Positions 24,231-31,537 of a stretch of DNA of 42,972 bases are shown piece after piece (the first letter of the stretch is position 1; the number at the start of each line of letters is the position of its first letter). The DNA comes from a virus. Both the position numbers and the translations under genes were made by a program. The notes below the pieces were generated by a model. It was not told the origin of the DNA. It saw nothing but the letters and a program-made list of their open reading frames with translations, and did no database searches. The stretch spans positions 1 through 42,972 of the IMG/VR virus record IMGVR_UViG_3300020215_000085; one strand, given 5' to 3'.

Positions 24231-24392
24231 ATGATTCACATCAAGGAAAACGACAGCGCCGGGTGGATGCCCCCCGTGAGGGAGAGGGACACGGACAACG
24301 ACTACGTGGGGCCGATCGGGGAGGTGCCGTCGCGGGATGACTCGCAGGCACACGAGGCCTTCGACCCCCGTAGCTGGGATGGTGGGCTGTGA
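24231..24392 (+). CDS. First gene of the early transcript (53 residues)
   Basis: 53 acidic, polar residues (MIHIKENDSAGWMPPV start, FDPRSWDGGL end). The ATG lies 10 bases after the -10 box, so the message would begin within about three bases of the start codon and be essentially leaderless; no SD is present. The stop overlaps the next GTG. No family recognised. Confidence 0.6.
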   Translation: MIHIKENDSAGWMPPVRERDTDNDYVGPIGEVPSRDDSQAHEAFDPRSWDGGL

Positions 24393-24568
24393 TTGTCGAG
24401 CGCTTCCCGACGTGCGTGAACTGCCGAGAGCCCTTCGACCCCGAAGAGATCCCGTACGCGTACAGCCTGGGGAAGCTGCGACCGTCGAAGTTTTGCTCCA
24501 CGGCATGCCGCAACGAGTGGCGCGAGGGGATGCGGGAGCACGCCGCCTATCTCGGGAGCGACCGATGA
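24389..24568 (+). CDS. Small zinc-finger-like protein
   Basis: 59 residues from a GTG overlapping the previous stop (GTGA). CVNC near the start and FCSTACRNEW near residue 38 form a CxxC...CxxxC set of the treble-clef/MYM-like kind, expected to bind zinc. It is coupled to the next gene by ATGA. Function unknown; small early zinc proteins often bind DNA or host proteins. Confidence 0.65.
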   Translation: MIVERFPTCVNCREPFDPEEIPYAYSLGKLRPSKFCSTACRNEWREGMREHAAYLGSDR

Positions 24569-24825
24569 GCGGCGAACTGCTGGCGAAAATCGCCAACGGT
24601 CGGACCTTCGCCGCGATGGTTCGCGCGGGGTGGGAAGTCCCCGTCGGAGTGGCTACGGCGCTTGGTGTCGGCTGGCCCGTGTTCCTGGAGGAATTGGCCG
24701 CCTACGACCTGCGCGCTGAGTTTGCCCTTGACGTGTGGGTCATCCGCGAGGGCAAGGCGAAGCCCGTGACGCTGGCCGAGGTACCCGGGGCGCCCAACTG
24801 GGATGACCCGCTGATTAACGGCTGA
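24565..24825 (+). CDS. Early protein of unknown function (86 residues)
   Basis: The ATG overlaps the preceding stop. The protein is neutral, helical in the first half (ELLAKIANGRTFAAMVRAGW, VGVATALGVGWPVF) and ends in a strand-like part (LDVWVIREGKAKPVTLAEV). No motif recognised. Confidence 0.6.
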   Translation: MSGELLAKIANGRTFAAMVRAGWEVPVGVATALGVGWPVFLEELAAYDLRAEFALDVWVIREGKAKPVTLAEVPGAPNWDDPLING

Positions 24826-24843
24826 TTGATGGGAGGTGTAACG

Positions 24844-25098
24844 GTGACTGAGAAAATCCGAGTTGAGGTTACGGAAGAGGACATTGCGAAGGGCATTCGC
24901 GAAAACTGTCGACTCTGCCCGATCGCGAGGGCCATCAAGCGACTCGGCCACGAGGAAGTTGCCGTGATGGGCGACTCCATCGAAATCGGGACGGTCGACT
25001 TCGAGGCGCCGCCTGAGGTGGATGCGTTCGTGGAAGCATTCGACGCGTTCCGCCCGGTGCAGCCCTTCGCCTTCGACCTGGAGATCCCCCGTGGCTGA
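24844..25098 (+). CDS. Early acidic protein of unknown function (84 residues)
   Basis: GTG 24844 is preferred over ATG 24829, because GGGAGGT (24831-24837) is at the right distance, 6-7 bases upstream. The protein is acidic with a strand start (TEKIRVEVTEEDIAKGI), a CRLCPIARAI cysteine pair and an Asp/Glu-rich rest. The end overlaps the RecT start by eight bases. Not recognised. Confidence 0.65.
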   Translation: MTEKIRVEVTEEDIAKGIRENCRLCPIARAIKRLGHEEVAVMGDSIEIGTVDFEAPPEVDAFVEAFDAFRPVQPFAFDLEIPRG

Positions 25099-26059
25099 CT
25101 CAGCAGCGCTCGCCGTGCGCAACGGCAATGGGCAGCCCGAGGCGGGCTCACTGGTCCCGTCGAGCATGGAGCAGGCCATGCGGCTGGCCGAGGTGATGTG
25201 CAAAGGGAAGCTGGTCCCGCAGCACCTCCAGGGGAGCCCCGCCGATTGCCTCCTGGTGATTGAGCAGGCGTCGCGGTGGGGGCTCTCCCCCTTCGCCGTC
25301 GCCCAGTCGACCAGCGTGATCCAGGGGAAGCTGATGTACGAGGGGAAGCTGGTTGCCGCCGTCATCAACGCGCGGGGCGACCTGGCCGACAAGCTGCGAT
25401 ACGAGTACAGCGGCACGGGGGACAAGCGCACGATTCGCGTCGTCGGCCGCCTCCGGGGCGAGGACGAGCCTCGAGACGTAACCGTGGAGTTGAAGGACGC
25501 GCGAACCAACAACCGCGTCTGGCAAACGCAGCCTGACCAGCAGCTCATGTACCACGGCGTGCGGGTGTGGGCGCGGCGACACACGCCGGAGCTCATGCTG
25601 GGGGTCTGGAGCCCCGACGAGTTCGACGCCTCGCCGCAGCCCACCGCCGTTGTCGTCAGCACCACAGGAGCCACCCGCGATGGCCGCTTCGCAGTGGAGG
25701 AAGACGAAGTCACGCCGGTTGACGATGGCTCGCTCGAGAAGGTCCCGATCTACAACGTCGAGACTGGCGAACAGACGGGGTGGGAGGCGAAGGCCAGCGA
25801 CGCGCAGATTGCCGAGCTGAACCGTTTGCAAGGCGTGCTGCGAAACAACCTCGCGCCCGCAACGATGCGCAAGCGCCTCATCAAGACGTTCTCCAAGGAG
25901 TCGGTCGACCTGCTTTCCACGCGGGAGGCGGCGAAAGTCATCGAATCGCTGCTCAAGGCAGAGGCGAAGCAGCAGGCACGATTAGAGACCGCTGGCGAAG
26001 GGACGCAGCCAACGGCGCCTGAGTCGGAGCGCGTGCCGGGAAGCGACGACGACAAGTGA
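25091..26059 (+). CDS. recT: RecT-family single-strand annealing protein
   Basis: 322 residues from GTG 25091. The RecT core is visible: MRLAEVMCKGKLVP, then ADCLLVIEQASRWGLSPFAV, STSVIQGKLMYEGKLVAAVI, then LMYHGVRVWARRHTPELMLG with DEFD (about residue 175). These are the conserved segments of the RecT/Red-beta-type annealing proteins that pair single-stranded DNA in phage recombination. The C-terminal 100 residues are charged and variable. An exonuclease partner (RecE or Red-alpha type) is not found next to it. Confidence 0.82.
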   Translation: MADSAALAVRNGNGQPEAGSLVPSSMEQAMRLAEVMCKGKLVPQHLQGSPADCLLVIEQASRWGLSPFAVAQSTSVIQGKLMYEGKLVAAVINARGDLADKLRYEYSGTGDKRTIRVVGRLRGEDEPRDVTVELKDARTNNRVWQTQPDQQLMYHGVRVWARRHTPELMLGVWSPDEFDASPQPTAVVVSTTGATRDGRFAVEEDEVTPVDDGSLEKVPIYNVETGEQTGWEAKASDAQIAELNRLQGVLRNNLAPATMRKRLIKTFSKESVDLLSTREAAKVIESLLKAEAKQQARLETAGEGTQPTAPESERVPGSDDDK

Positions 26060-26457
26060 TCCGCCAGCGTCGCCCATTGTCGCGCAAGACGCCCTTGCGC
26101 CGCACCTCCAAGCTGCGCCCCAGGAGCAAGACGAAGAAGCGGAAGCCGCGGGACATGGCGTACATGGCCTGGATCAAGACCCTTCGCTGCATGGGGGCGA
26201 TGCCGCACAAGTGCGAGGGTGCTTCCGAGGCTCACCACGCTGGCGTTCGTGGGCTCGGGCAGAAGGCGCCAGATCGCACCTGCATCCCTCTTTGCCCGCC
26301 TGCACATCGCGCGTGGCACGACGGGGGAGATGCCTTCAAGGGGATGGGGCGGGTGTCGAAGCGGGCCTTTGCGGACACCATCATCAAGAGCCTGAACGCG
26401 CTCTATGAGAGCGGGTACGTCCAGCAGCCCAAGCCTTCCTCTGAAGGAGGGAGGTAA
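26056..26457 (+). CDS. HNH-type nuclease (Ref/DUF968-like)
   Basis: 133 residues, GTG overlapping the RecT stop. A very basic N terminus (PLSRKTPLRRTSKLRPRSK) precedes a zinc/HNH core: TLRCMGAMPHKCEG, then EAHHAGVRGLGQKAPD and CIPLCPPAHRAWHDGG. The HH...G.G.KA.D...IPLC...H...H order is typical of phage recombination nucleases of the DUF968/Ref kind. Next to RecT, a role in recombination or branch processing is likely. Exact substrate unknown. Confidence 0.7.
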   Translation: MIRQRRPLSRKTPLRRTSKLRPRSKTKKRKPRDMAYMAWIKTLRCMGAMPHKCEGASEAHHAGVRGLGQKAPDRTCIPLCPPAHRAWHDGGDAFKGMGRVSKRAFADTIIKSLNALYESGYVQQPKPSSEGGR

Positions 26458-26459
26458 CC

Positions 26460-26741
26460 GTGGGGTTCCGAGCGGGCGACGTAATCCACCACGCGCCGTC
26501 GGGCGAGGAGTGGCTCCTGGCCTGCGACGAGGAGCGCGGCGAGGTCATCTGCTGTGGGTGGCCTGAGACGATCGCGAAGGCGACCGACTGCACGCTGGTG
26601 ACGGCTGCTACCGACGAGGAGCGCGCGGCACTGTTGGCGCGCGTGGCGAAGTCGTGCGCGGGCCAGCTTCGCGGGAGTCGCGCTGCCCAGCAGCCCGCCC
26701 CATCCCCTAGCGGCAAGGGGGGCGCCGATGACGCTCGCTGA
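26460..26741 (+). CDS. Early protein of unknown function (93 residues)
   Basis: GTG 26460 has a strong SD (GGAGGGAGG, 26446-26454) at correct distance. The first 60 residues are compact and beta-like (FRAGDVIHHAPSGEEWLLAC, GEVICCGWPETIAKATD). The tail is Ala/Arg/Pro-rich. The beta part resembles SH3-like small phage modules. Not assigned. Confidence 0.6.
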   Translation: MGFRAGDVIHHAPSGEEWLLACDEERGEVICCGWPETIAKATDCTLVTAATDEERAALLARVAKSCAGQLRGSRAAQQPAPSPSGKGGADDAR

Positions 26742-26982
26742 GGCGGTGCGCGAGTCGATGGAGACGGGGCGCGGCTTCCGACGGCCAGGCGATGAGGAGA
26801 CGTGCCTGATGTTCGTGCGGAACCGCGACATCAAGCTGATTTGGCGCGACGGCGTGGTCACCGACCCGCAGCTCACCATCGACGACGTCGTGGCGACGGA
26901 CTGGGAACTGGGCGACAGGCTATCGGGCCAGCAGCCACCCAGCGGCGGCACGCCGGGGAAGGCGGGAGGCGACCGTGGGTGA
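26728..26982 (+). CDS. Small protein with DUF2829/Tad2-like pattern
   Basis: 84 residues, starting 14 bases inside the previous gene. The layout TLAEAVRESMETGRGFRRPG, a hydrophobic strand CLMFVRNRDIKLIW, then LTIDDVVATDWEL resembles the DUF2829 pattern (FxxALxxLKxGxxVxRxxW ... DxxAxDWE). That family includes Tad2, which sequesters Thoeris defence signals. Differences are clear: no R-x-x-W tryptophan after the arginines. The call is a pattern match only. The tail from residue 65 is a Gly/Pro linker. Confidence 0.4.
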   Translation: MTLAEAVRESMETGRGFRRPGDEETCLMFVRNRDIKLIWRDGVVTDPQLTIDDVVATDWELGDRLSGQQPPSGGTPGKAGGDRG

Positions 26983-27397
26983 CGGCATCGACTTCGCGTT
27001 CCTGCTGTCGTGGGAGCGGTACTTGCGGGGCGAAATCACCTACGAAGAGGTCCAGCGAACCGTTCCGCCTGCGGCGCTTGAGGAGATTGCGACGAAGTAC
27101 GACCGTGCTCCCGTCGCGCCGCCGCCCCCTGGCGACGATGACGACGGTCCCGACGACGACGATAGCAAGGCTGGCTTTCTCGCTGGGGCCGAGCGGCGAC
27201 GGCTGCGCGAGAAGAGCCCCGCCCCCACGCCAGCAGCAAGCGCCACGCCCGAGGAGGTGGCCCTGCTGCGGGAACTGGAGCGCAAGGTCGCTCGCTGGTT
27301 CGACGACGACAACTACGACGCGAGGACATTCAGTGAAGACTGCTACGCGGTTCGCGAAAAGCTGTCCGCCCTACGTGCGCCGGGAGGTGGGAAGTGA
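26975..27397 (+). CDS. Acidic early protein of unknown function (140 residues)
   Basis: GTG 26975 follows a GGGAGG SD. Residues 1-40 are a folded-looking helix pair (FLLSWERYLRGEITYEEVQR). Residues 45-65 form a proline run followed by an Asp-rich stretch (GDDDDGPDDDDSK). The C-terminal third is helical and acidic (EVALLRELERKVARWFDDD). Probably two small modules joined by a disordered linker. No function recognised. Confidence 0.6.
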   Translation: MGDGIDFAFLLSWERYLRGEITYEEVQRTVPPAALEEIATKYDRAPVAPPPPGDDDDGPDDDDSKAGFLAGAERRRLREKSPAPTPAASATPEEVALLRELERKVARWFDDDNYDARTFSEDCYAVREKLSALRAPGGGK

Positions 27398-29001
27398 GAT
27401 TCGCGTGTTCGTGTGCGTGTCACGGACTCACCGGCAAGCAGCCGCCGTGCCGGATGTGCGCGTGCAATCAAGCCGCCCCCACCCCCGAGGCCACCGCTGC
27501 GGAACCGAAGGAGGCGCAGTGTCAGTGCCGCTGCCACGCGGTGCTTACGCCGGGGAGCAAGGACGTGTGCGGGTCTTGTCCGTGTGGCGACGCCCGCACC
27601 GACGCCGAACGCAATGCCGAGCAGGAAGCCCGCGCTCAAGTGCGCGAGTTGATGGCACGCATACAAGAAAAGGAAGCGCGCGTCGCTGCGAGAGCAGACT
27701 CCGAGCAGTCCCCGCGAGAGCGAGAGCTGGCGCCGGGAGAGGCGCGGTTCGTCTGTCACTCGTGCGGACAGCCGAACGACACCGAGGCCGCGCACCTTTC
27801 GCACAGGTGCAATCCCGTCGCCGCTGCAGCACTGAAGGCCTACCGCGCGGTCACCGGATACCACTGCCGCGCTGCCGCTTCCGCCCCGTCGGTCGCTCCA
27901 GGCCCCACCCCCGACCCCGTGAGTGCTCCTGGGGGTGAGCCGTGGGCCGACCAAGCCACCCGCCTCCTGCGCACCCCATCGACGGCTCCCACGGGGGAGC
28001 GGGGGGAGGCTGAGCGCTGCAAGAGAAGCCCCGCGCCCACGGGCGGCCACGTCTTCAATCCCCACGACCCCGAGCCGCGTCGGTGCATCTGGTGCGGGTT
28101 CGTCCAGTCCGCCGCCCCGGTAGCCGCTCCCGGCGCGGAGCGGGCGCAGCGGATAGAGCGCCTGCTACGCGCAAAACTGTCATTCGTCCATGGCGACGGC
28201 GCCACCTCTCCGCCCGTAGCAGCCGCAGATGGGAGGGAGGGGGGCGCGGCCCTCGGTCCTAAAGCCGAGTCAGCCGCGTCCCCCGTTGGTGGGCTGGACC
28301 TGGACGCGCTCATGCGTGAGGGGAAGGAAGCGGCGAAGGAATTCGAACGGCGCACGAAGGGCATGTCAGCGTGGGGCGCGGAGCCGCCCGGCCCAGCAGC
28401 CACCCCCGTAGCTGCTCCCATGGGTGCGCTGGACGAAGCGGTGCGGGCGTGCGAGCGGCTCCGCGATTCGTGGCGCTACGGCAGCGATGGGCGGCTCGCC
28501 GCAAACGAAATCATAGAGGCCCTCCGCGCCTCTCAACGGAATTCCATAGCCGAGCCCCGAGGCGACGCGGCAACGATGGCAGCCGCCGCGTTCGTCGATG
28601 ACGGGTGTAAGGGAAGCGGGGCGACGCCGCTTGGATCGGGGGACGCACGGCCGCAGACGTGCGCATCGGCCTCCCCGGTCACAGTCGCACTGCCGCGTGC
28701 GATTACGCCGGGCGTGGAGAGCGCACTGGCCACCGTCGGACGCGGCTACCCGCAAGAAGCGCACGTACTGCGCGCCGCTCTCAACGCTTCCTACAGCCGC
28801 GGCGCAGCTCGTGAGCGCGCGGCGGCGGTGGAACATCTCAGATGGGTTTCCGCAGGCCACGGCCGCGTCACGGTGGCCCGCAGCGAGGACAACGATCCGG
28901 TGGGCGCTAGGGTCAGCCACGTCTTGCAGGTGCAAGTCGGGTTCTTGGCCGACCACATCGAAGCCGGTCGCCACACCCCGGAAGGAGAGAGCGAAGGATG
29001 A
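27394..29001 (+). CDS. Large mosaic protein with several Cys clusters and linker repeats
   Basis: 535 residues from GTG 27394 with GGGAGG six bases upstream. The N-terminal 150 residues carry repeated metal-binding-like clusters: CSCACHG and CRMCAC, CQCRCH and CGSCPCG, then FVCHSCGQPND with a later HRCN. A further CIWCGF cluster is near residue 230. The modules are joined by Ala/Pro/Gly linkers (VSAPGGE, STAPTGE, PVAAPGAE, PVAAADG, PVAAPMG). One of the later modules, from about residue 347, begins MGALDEAVRACERLRDSW like a free gene start. The C-terminal 100 residues (VLRAALNASYSRGAARERAA) look like a separate helical domain. I do not recognise the whole. It looks like several small early genes fused in frame. 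Confidence 0.65.
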   Translation: MRFACSCACHGLTGKQPPCRMCACNQAAPTPEATAAEPKEAQCQCRCHAVLTPGSKDVCGSCPCGDARTDAERNAEQEARAQVRELMARIQEKEARVAARADSEQSPRERELAPGEARFVCHSCGQPNDTEAAHLSHRCNPVAAAALKAYRAVTGYHCRAAASAPSVAPGPTPDPVSAPGGEPWADQATRLLRTPSTAPTGERGEAERCKRSPAPTGGHVFNPHDPEPRRCIWCGFVQSAAPVAAPGAERAQRIERLLRAKLSFVHGDGATSPPVAAADGREGGAALGPKAESAASPVGGLDLDALMREGKEAAKEFERRTKGMSAWGAEPPGPAATPVAAPMGALDEAVRACERLRDSWRYGSDGRLAANEIIEALRASQRNSIAEPRGDAATMAAAAFVDDGCKGSGATPLGSGDARPQTCASASPVTVALPRAITPGVESALATVGRGYPQEAHVLRAALNASYSRGAARERAAAVEHLRWVSAGHGRVTVARSEDNDPVGARVSHVLQVQVGFLADHIEAGRHTPEGESEG

Positions 29002-29312
29002 TCGACGAGGAATATCTGGCGGACATCCGGGGGGCAGCCGGGTTTGACGGCGCCACGTTCAACGCGAAGGCCGTGCGCTTCCTCCTCCGTTTACTGGACG
29101 AGGCGCGGGCCGAGGCAGACTTCGTGCGGCGTCTCATGGCGGCCGACATGACGAAGGTGGTCGCCGAGCGCGACGCCGAACGCCAGCGGGCGGATCGTCT
29201 GGCCGAAACACTAGAGTCCGTGCGCGACTGCAAGAAGGACCGCTGCAAGCAGTGCCAGGTGCTCATCCACCACGCCCTCGCCCACCCCGGGAAAGGGGAG
29301 CCGCAGGGATGA
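28998..29312 (+). CDS. Early helical protein with CxxxC-xxC end (104 residues)
   Basis: The ATG overlaps the preceding stop (ATGA). The protein is largely one charged helix (RFLLRLLDEARAEADFVRRL, ERDAERQRADRLAETLE), ending with a short DCKKDRCKQCQVLIHHAL cluster of cysteines and histidines that could bind zinc. Function unknown. Confidence 0.65.
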   Translation: MIDEEYLADIRGAAGFDGATFNAKAVRFLLRLLDEARAEADFVRRLMAADMTKVVAERDAERQRADRLAETLESVRDCKKDRCKQCQVLIHHALAHPGKGEPQG

Positions 29313-29542
29313 CGATACGGGAGGATGTGCTCTCGGCGGTGAGCGACTGGTGCCGCTGCGACTGGCCCGGTTCATCTGCGGGGACGCCGCCCCCCCAGCG
29401 CTGCGAATGCGACGACAGGGCCGACGCCGCATGCGCCGTGTTCCGCAAGGCGCTGAAAGAGGCGTGCCCCTACGGCTACTGGGACCTCCAAAGCCTCGAC
29501 CGCCTCCTCGCCTCCCTCGAAACCAAGGGGCGGCAGCCGTGA
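29309..29542 (+). CDS. Early Cys-rich protein (77 residues)
   Basis: ATG overlaps the previous stop. Cysteines are clustered in the first half (DWCRCDWPG, RCECDD, AACAVF), and the second half is helical (FRKALKEACPYGYW). Possibly a small metal-binding protein. Not recognised. Confidence 0.6.
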   Translation: MTIREDVLSAVSDWCRCDWPGSSAGTPPPQRCECDDRADAACAVFRKALKEACPYGYWDLQSLDRLLASLETKGRQP

Positions 29543-29712
29543 TTGACGTCGACGACGCCGACGGGTTCAGCATCGAATGCATCGAGTGCGGGGTGCGCAC
29601 CGTCCGCATGTGCGGCGGCTGCGATGAGCGCGTCTGTCGCGCCTGCATCCACGCGCACGTAGATGACGAGCACGGCGGCAAGCCCGCCGCCACCCCAGAG
29701 GGAAGGCGTTGA
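29539..29712 (+). CDS. Small B-box/RING-like zinc-finger protein
   Basis: 57 residues from GTG 29539, overlapping the previous stop. The spacing CIECG ... RMCGGCDERVCRACIHAH with a following H gives CxxC-x8-CxxC-x4-CxxC plus histidines, similar to B-box or RING-type zinc folds. The tail is Gly/Pro-rich. It would be a protein- or nucleic-acid-binding adaptor; nothing more is shown. Confidence 0.6.
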   Translation: MIDVDDADGFSIECIECGVRTVRMCGGCDERVCRACIHAHVDDEHGGKPAATPEGRR

Positions 29713-29714
29713 CC

Positions 29715-29984
29715 GTGGGGGCGCTGCGGGTGTTCGAGATTGGGCCGGACAAGGTTGTCGCGCACGACGAGGCGGACGCGTGGGCGGTGTGGTGCGCGCA
29801 CACGGGCGAGAGCCGCGACGACTACGAGGGCGAAGAGGCGCGCGAGCTGCCCGGCGACGAGCCGATCCGAATCCTCGTCGACGAGAAGGGGCGCATCAGC
29901 GACAGCGGCGCGCTCGTCATCATGCGTGCCGAGAAGTGGGCGGCGCAAGAAGGGAGGGGCTTCCTGTGCAGCAGCGAATACTAA
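29715..29984 (+). CDS. Early acidic protein of unknown function (89 residues)
   Basis: GTG 29715 is favoured by GGAAGG upstream (a TTG at 29709 overlaps the previous stop). It starts as a small alpha/beta unit (LRVFEIGPDKVVAHDEADAW) and is rich in Asp and Glu. The frame ends inside the next small gene. No family identified. Confidence 0.6.
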   Translation: MGALRVFEIGPDKVVAHDEADAWAVWCAHTGESRDDYEGEEARELPGDEPIRILVDEKGRISDSGALVIMRAEKWAAQEGRGFLCSSEY

Positions 29985-30136
29985 ACGACAAGGGCCGCCA
30001 GGGCTCCAACGGACGCCGCAAGTTGAGGCGCAAGTGGGGGAGGGCTGCTGGCGTCCCTATTCCCTGGACAACGCCGACTGGGAGGCTGTTGGGGTCGGTC
30101 CCCATTGAGAAGCATCGACGAAGGGAGGGGCGATGA
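29966..30136 (+). CDS. Small very basic protein (56 residues)
   Basis: GTG 29966 has GGGAGGGG six bases upstream. The protein is strongly basic with Arg/Lys clusters (GRRKLRRKWGRAAG and EKHRRREGR) and one Pro/Trp part (PIPWTTPTG), so nucleic acid binding is likely. It overlaps its neighbours at both ends (ATGA at the stop). Unknown function. Confidence 0.55.
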   Translation: MQQRILNDKGRQGSNGRRKLRRKWGRAAGVPIPWTTPTGRLLGSVPIEKHRRREGR

Positions 30137-30465
30137 ACGTGGGTTGGTTCCTGACGGGGCTCGTTGGCGTGCCGTTCGCGTGGGCGCTGCTGTACGGATT
30201 CGTAGCTCTGCGACGGCGCGGCGTGGGCGACCCGCGCGAATGCGGCCATTGGAACGAGAGGACGCGCAGGCAGTTGGTCTTGCGCACCGTCACGCCGCAC
30301 GGCTCGCGATGGGACCGCCTTTTGTGCCGCCTGTTCACCCATCAACTCGCCTGCTGCCCGAATCACGCAACGTTCATCTACACGCCCGACGGCAGTCTGA
30401 GCGGGATGATGTGCGAGCGCTGCGGCGGTCTCAATGGGCAGCCGAACCCCAAGGAGGGGCGCTAG
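30133..30465 (+). CDS. N-terminally anchored membrane protein with Cys/His tail
   Basis: 110 residues. One transmembrane helix at about residues 4-27 (WFLTGLVGVPFAWALLYGFV) is followed by RRR, suggesting the C-terminal part is cytoplasmic. That part has CGHWNERTRRQL, HQLACCPNHATF and MMCERCGG, enough ligands for a zinc site. An early membrane-bound zinc protein could act against superinfection or host processes; not shown. Confidence 0.62.
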   Translation: MNVGWFLTGLVGVPFAWALLYGFVALRRRGVGDPRECGHWNERTRRQLVLRTVTPHGSRWDRLLCRLFTHQLACCPNHATFIYTPDGSLSGMMCERCGGLNGQPNPKEGR

Positions 30466-30813
30466 GTGTCCGCGCAACTCTTGCCGTGGTGCCCGACGTG
30501 CGACGGCTACACGACGAGCTGGTTCGTGTCGGGCTCCGAAGTGCGCTGCCAGATTTGCAACGCCGAGGTGCAGACGGTCGCCACGCTTCGCGCCGAACTG
30601 GACCGCGTGCGCAATGTCGGTCTCGACCTCATCGACCAGCGCGAAGAGGCGAAGGACCGCGCCAGCAACGCTGTCGTCGCGCTGGCCCAATACCAGGAGC
30701 GCATCCGCCGTTACCAAGCCCGGCTCCAATCCCTCGTGGATACAGGCTCAGCAGAGGCGGCGGTACATGCGGAGAGGGCGCTGGGGATGCTGGGGGAGGA
30801 GCTTCGCAAGTGA
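30466..30813 (+). CDS. Zinc-ribbon plus coiled-coil protein (115 residues)
   Basis: GTG 30466 directly after the previous stop, with AAGGAGGGG upstream. WCPTCDGYTTSWF and RCQICNAEV form a classic two-knuckle zinc ribbon in the first 40 residues. A long coiled coil follows (TLRAELDRVRNVGLDLI, QYQERIRRYQARLQSL). Such proteins often dimerise and bind nucleic acid or polymerase. Role unknown. Confidence 0.68.
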   Translation: MSAQLLPWCPTCDGYTTSWFVSGSEVRCQICNAEVQTVATLRAELDRVRNVGLDLIDQREEAKDRASNAVVALAQYQERIRRYQARLQSLVDTGSAEAAVHAERALGMLGEELRK

Positions 30814-31184
30814 GCCGCTCCCCCCCTGATGGCTCCGGTGGGGGTGTCGCCGTGAGTAAAAAGCAGCGGCGTAACTTCGAAGCGCAAGGGCGGCAGGAGG
30901 ACGGGAAAATGAGCATGGCTGTGGAGTATCCGCCCTGGGGTTGCACGGCGCGCGCCCGTTGCGTTGCGTGTCCGAAGTTCCGCTGTCGTCGCTGCGGCAA
31001 GCAGCGCCCATGGTGCCTCGGCGCCGACGGTCCCCACCCCGAGTGGTGCGACATCTGCTGGTACGCGCGCCATCGCAAGAGCAAGCCGCCGTGCCGCACC
31101 TGCGCCGCCTACGAGCGTCGACGCCAGCGCAAGCGCCAGGACGGGCGCTCGATGGCGCTGGAAGAGGAGATGGGGCGTGGCTGA
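30810..31184 (+). CDS. Basic multi-cysteine zinc-finger-like protein
   Basis: 124 residues from GTG 30810 overlapping the preceding stop (GTG 30852 is an alternative and would remove a disordered Ser/Gly start). Eight cysteines are paired (CVACPKFRCRRCGKQRPWC, then WCDICWY and CRTCAAY), enough for two zinc sites, followed by an Arg/Lys-rich tail (YERRRQRKRQDGR). DNA or RNA binding is likely. The family is not recognised. Confidence 0.62.
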   Translation: MSRSPPDGSGGGVAVSKKQRRNFEAQGRQEDGKMSMAVEYPPWGCTARARCVACPKFRCRRCGKQRPWCLGADGPHPEWCDICWYARHRKSKPPCRTCAAYERRRQRKRQDGRSMALEEEMGRG

Positions 31185-31248
31185 GACGCCGCGCTGACCA
31201 CGGAGCGCCAGGGGGGAAGCCCCATAACGAACGAGAGGAGAGAGAGCC

Positions 31249-31467
31249 ATGAACGAAAGTACCGACGAGAAGCCAGCTCCAGACCACATCATGCAGTTTT
31301 TCGCCTACGTCCACTTGCCGGAGTATCTGCGCGCGGTCTCGGCGCCGTTCTGCAACCTTGCGGTGGAAATCGCTGCGAGGCTGCCCCGCAACCCCGAGCG
31401 CACCGTAGCACTGCGGAAGCTCCTAGAGGCGAAGGACGCAGCGGTACGCGCCGCGCTCGCCGAGTAG
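31249..31467 (+). CDS. Acb2/Tad1 hairpin-domain-like protein, candidate anti-CBASS/anti-Thoeris factor
   Basis: 72 residues; ATG with GAGGAGAGAG upstream. FFAYVHLPEYLRAVSAPF, then LARx-like helix AVEIAARLP, then NPERTVA and LRKLLEAKDAAVRAALAE form the two-helix pattern seen in small phage proteins of the Acb2/Tad1 hairpin group (Y-H-x-P near the start, LP-x-x-x-ER, AL-x-KL-x-EA in the second helix). Acb2 proteins sequester cyclic-nucleotide signals of bacterial CBASS and related defences. The pattern match is good but made by eye; activity is inference. Confidence 0.6.
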   Translation: MNESTDEKPAPDHIMQFFAYVHLPEYLRAVSAPFCNLAVEIAARLPRNPERTVALRKLLEAKDAAVRAALAE

Positions 31468-31519
31468 CACCCCGCCGCCGCTCCTACAGCAGGACATCCC
31501 GGAGCGAGACCGGGCGGCG

Positions 31520-31537
31520 GCACCCCCAGAGAAGCAC
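31520..31537 (+). repeat. 18-bp direct repeat, copy 1 (start-associated)
   Basis: GCACCCCCAGAGAAGCAC ends one base before ATG 31539. An exact second copy lies at 31755-31772, just upstream of the next gene. The AGAGAAG part may serve as a weak ribosome-binding site. Confidence 0.8.

Noticed and set aside
24547-25713. 388-codon minus-strand frame opposite the RecT region
   Set aside because: Composition (Ser/Arg/Thr-rich, no motif) is that of an antisense shadow; RecT motifs are clear on the plus strand.
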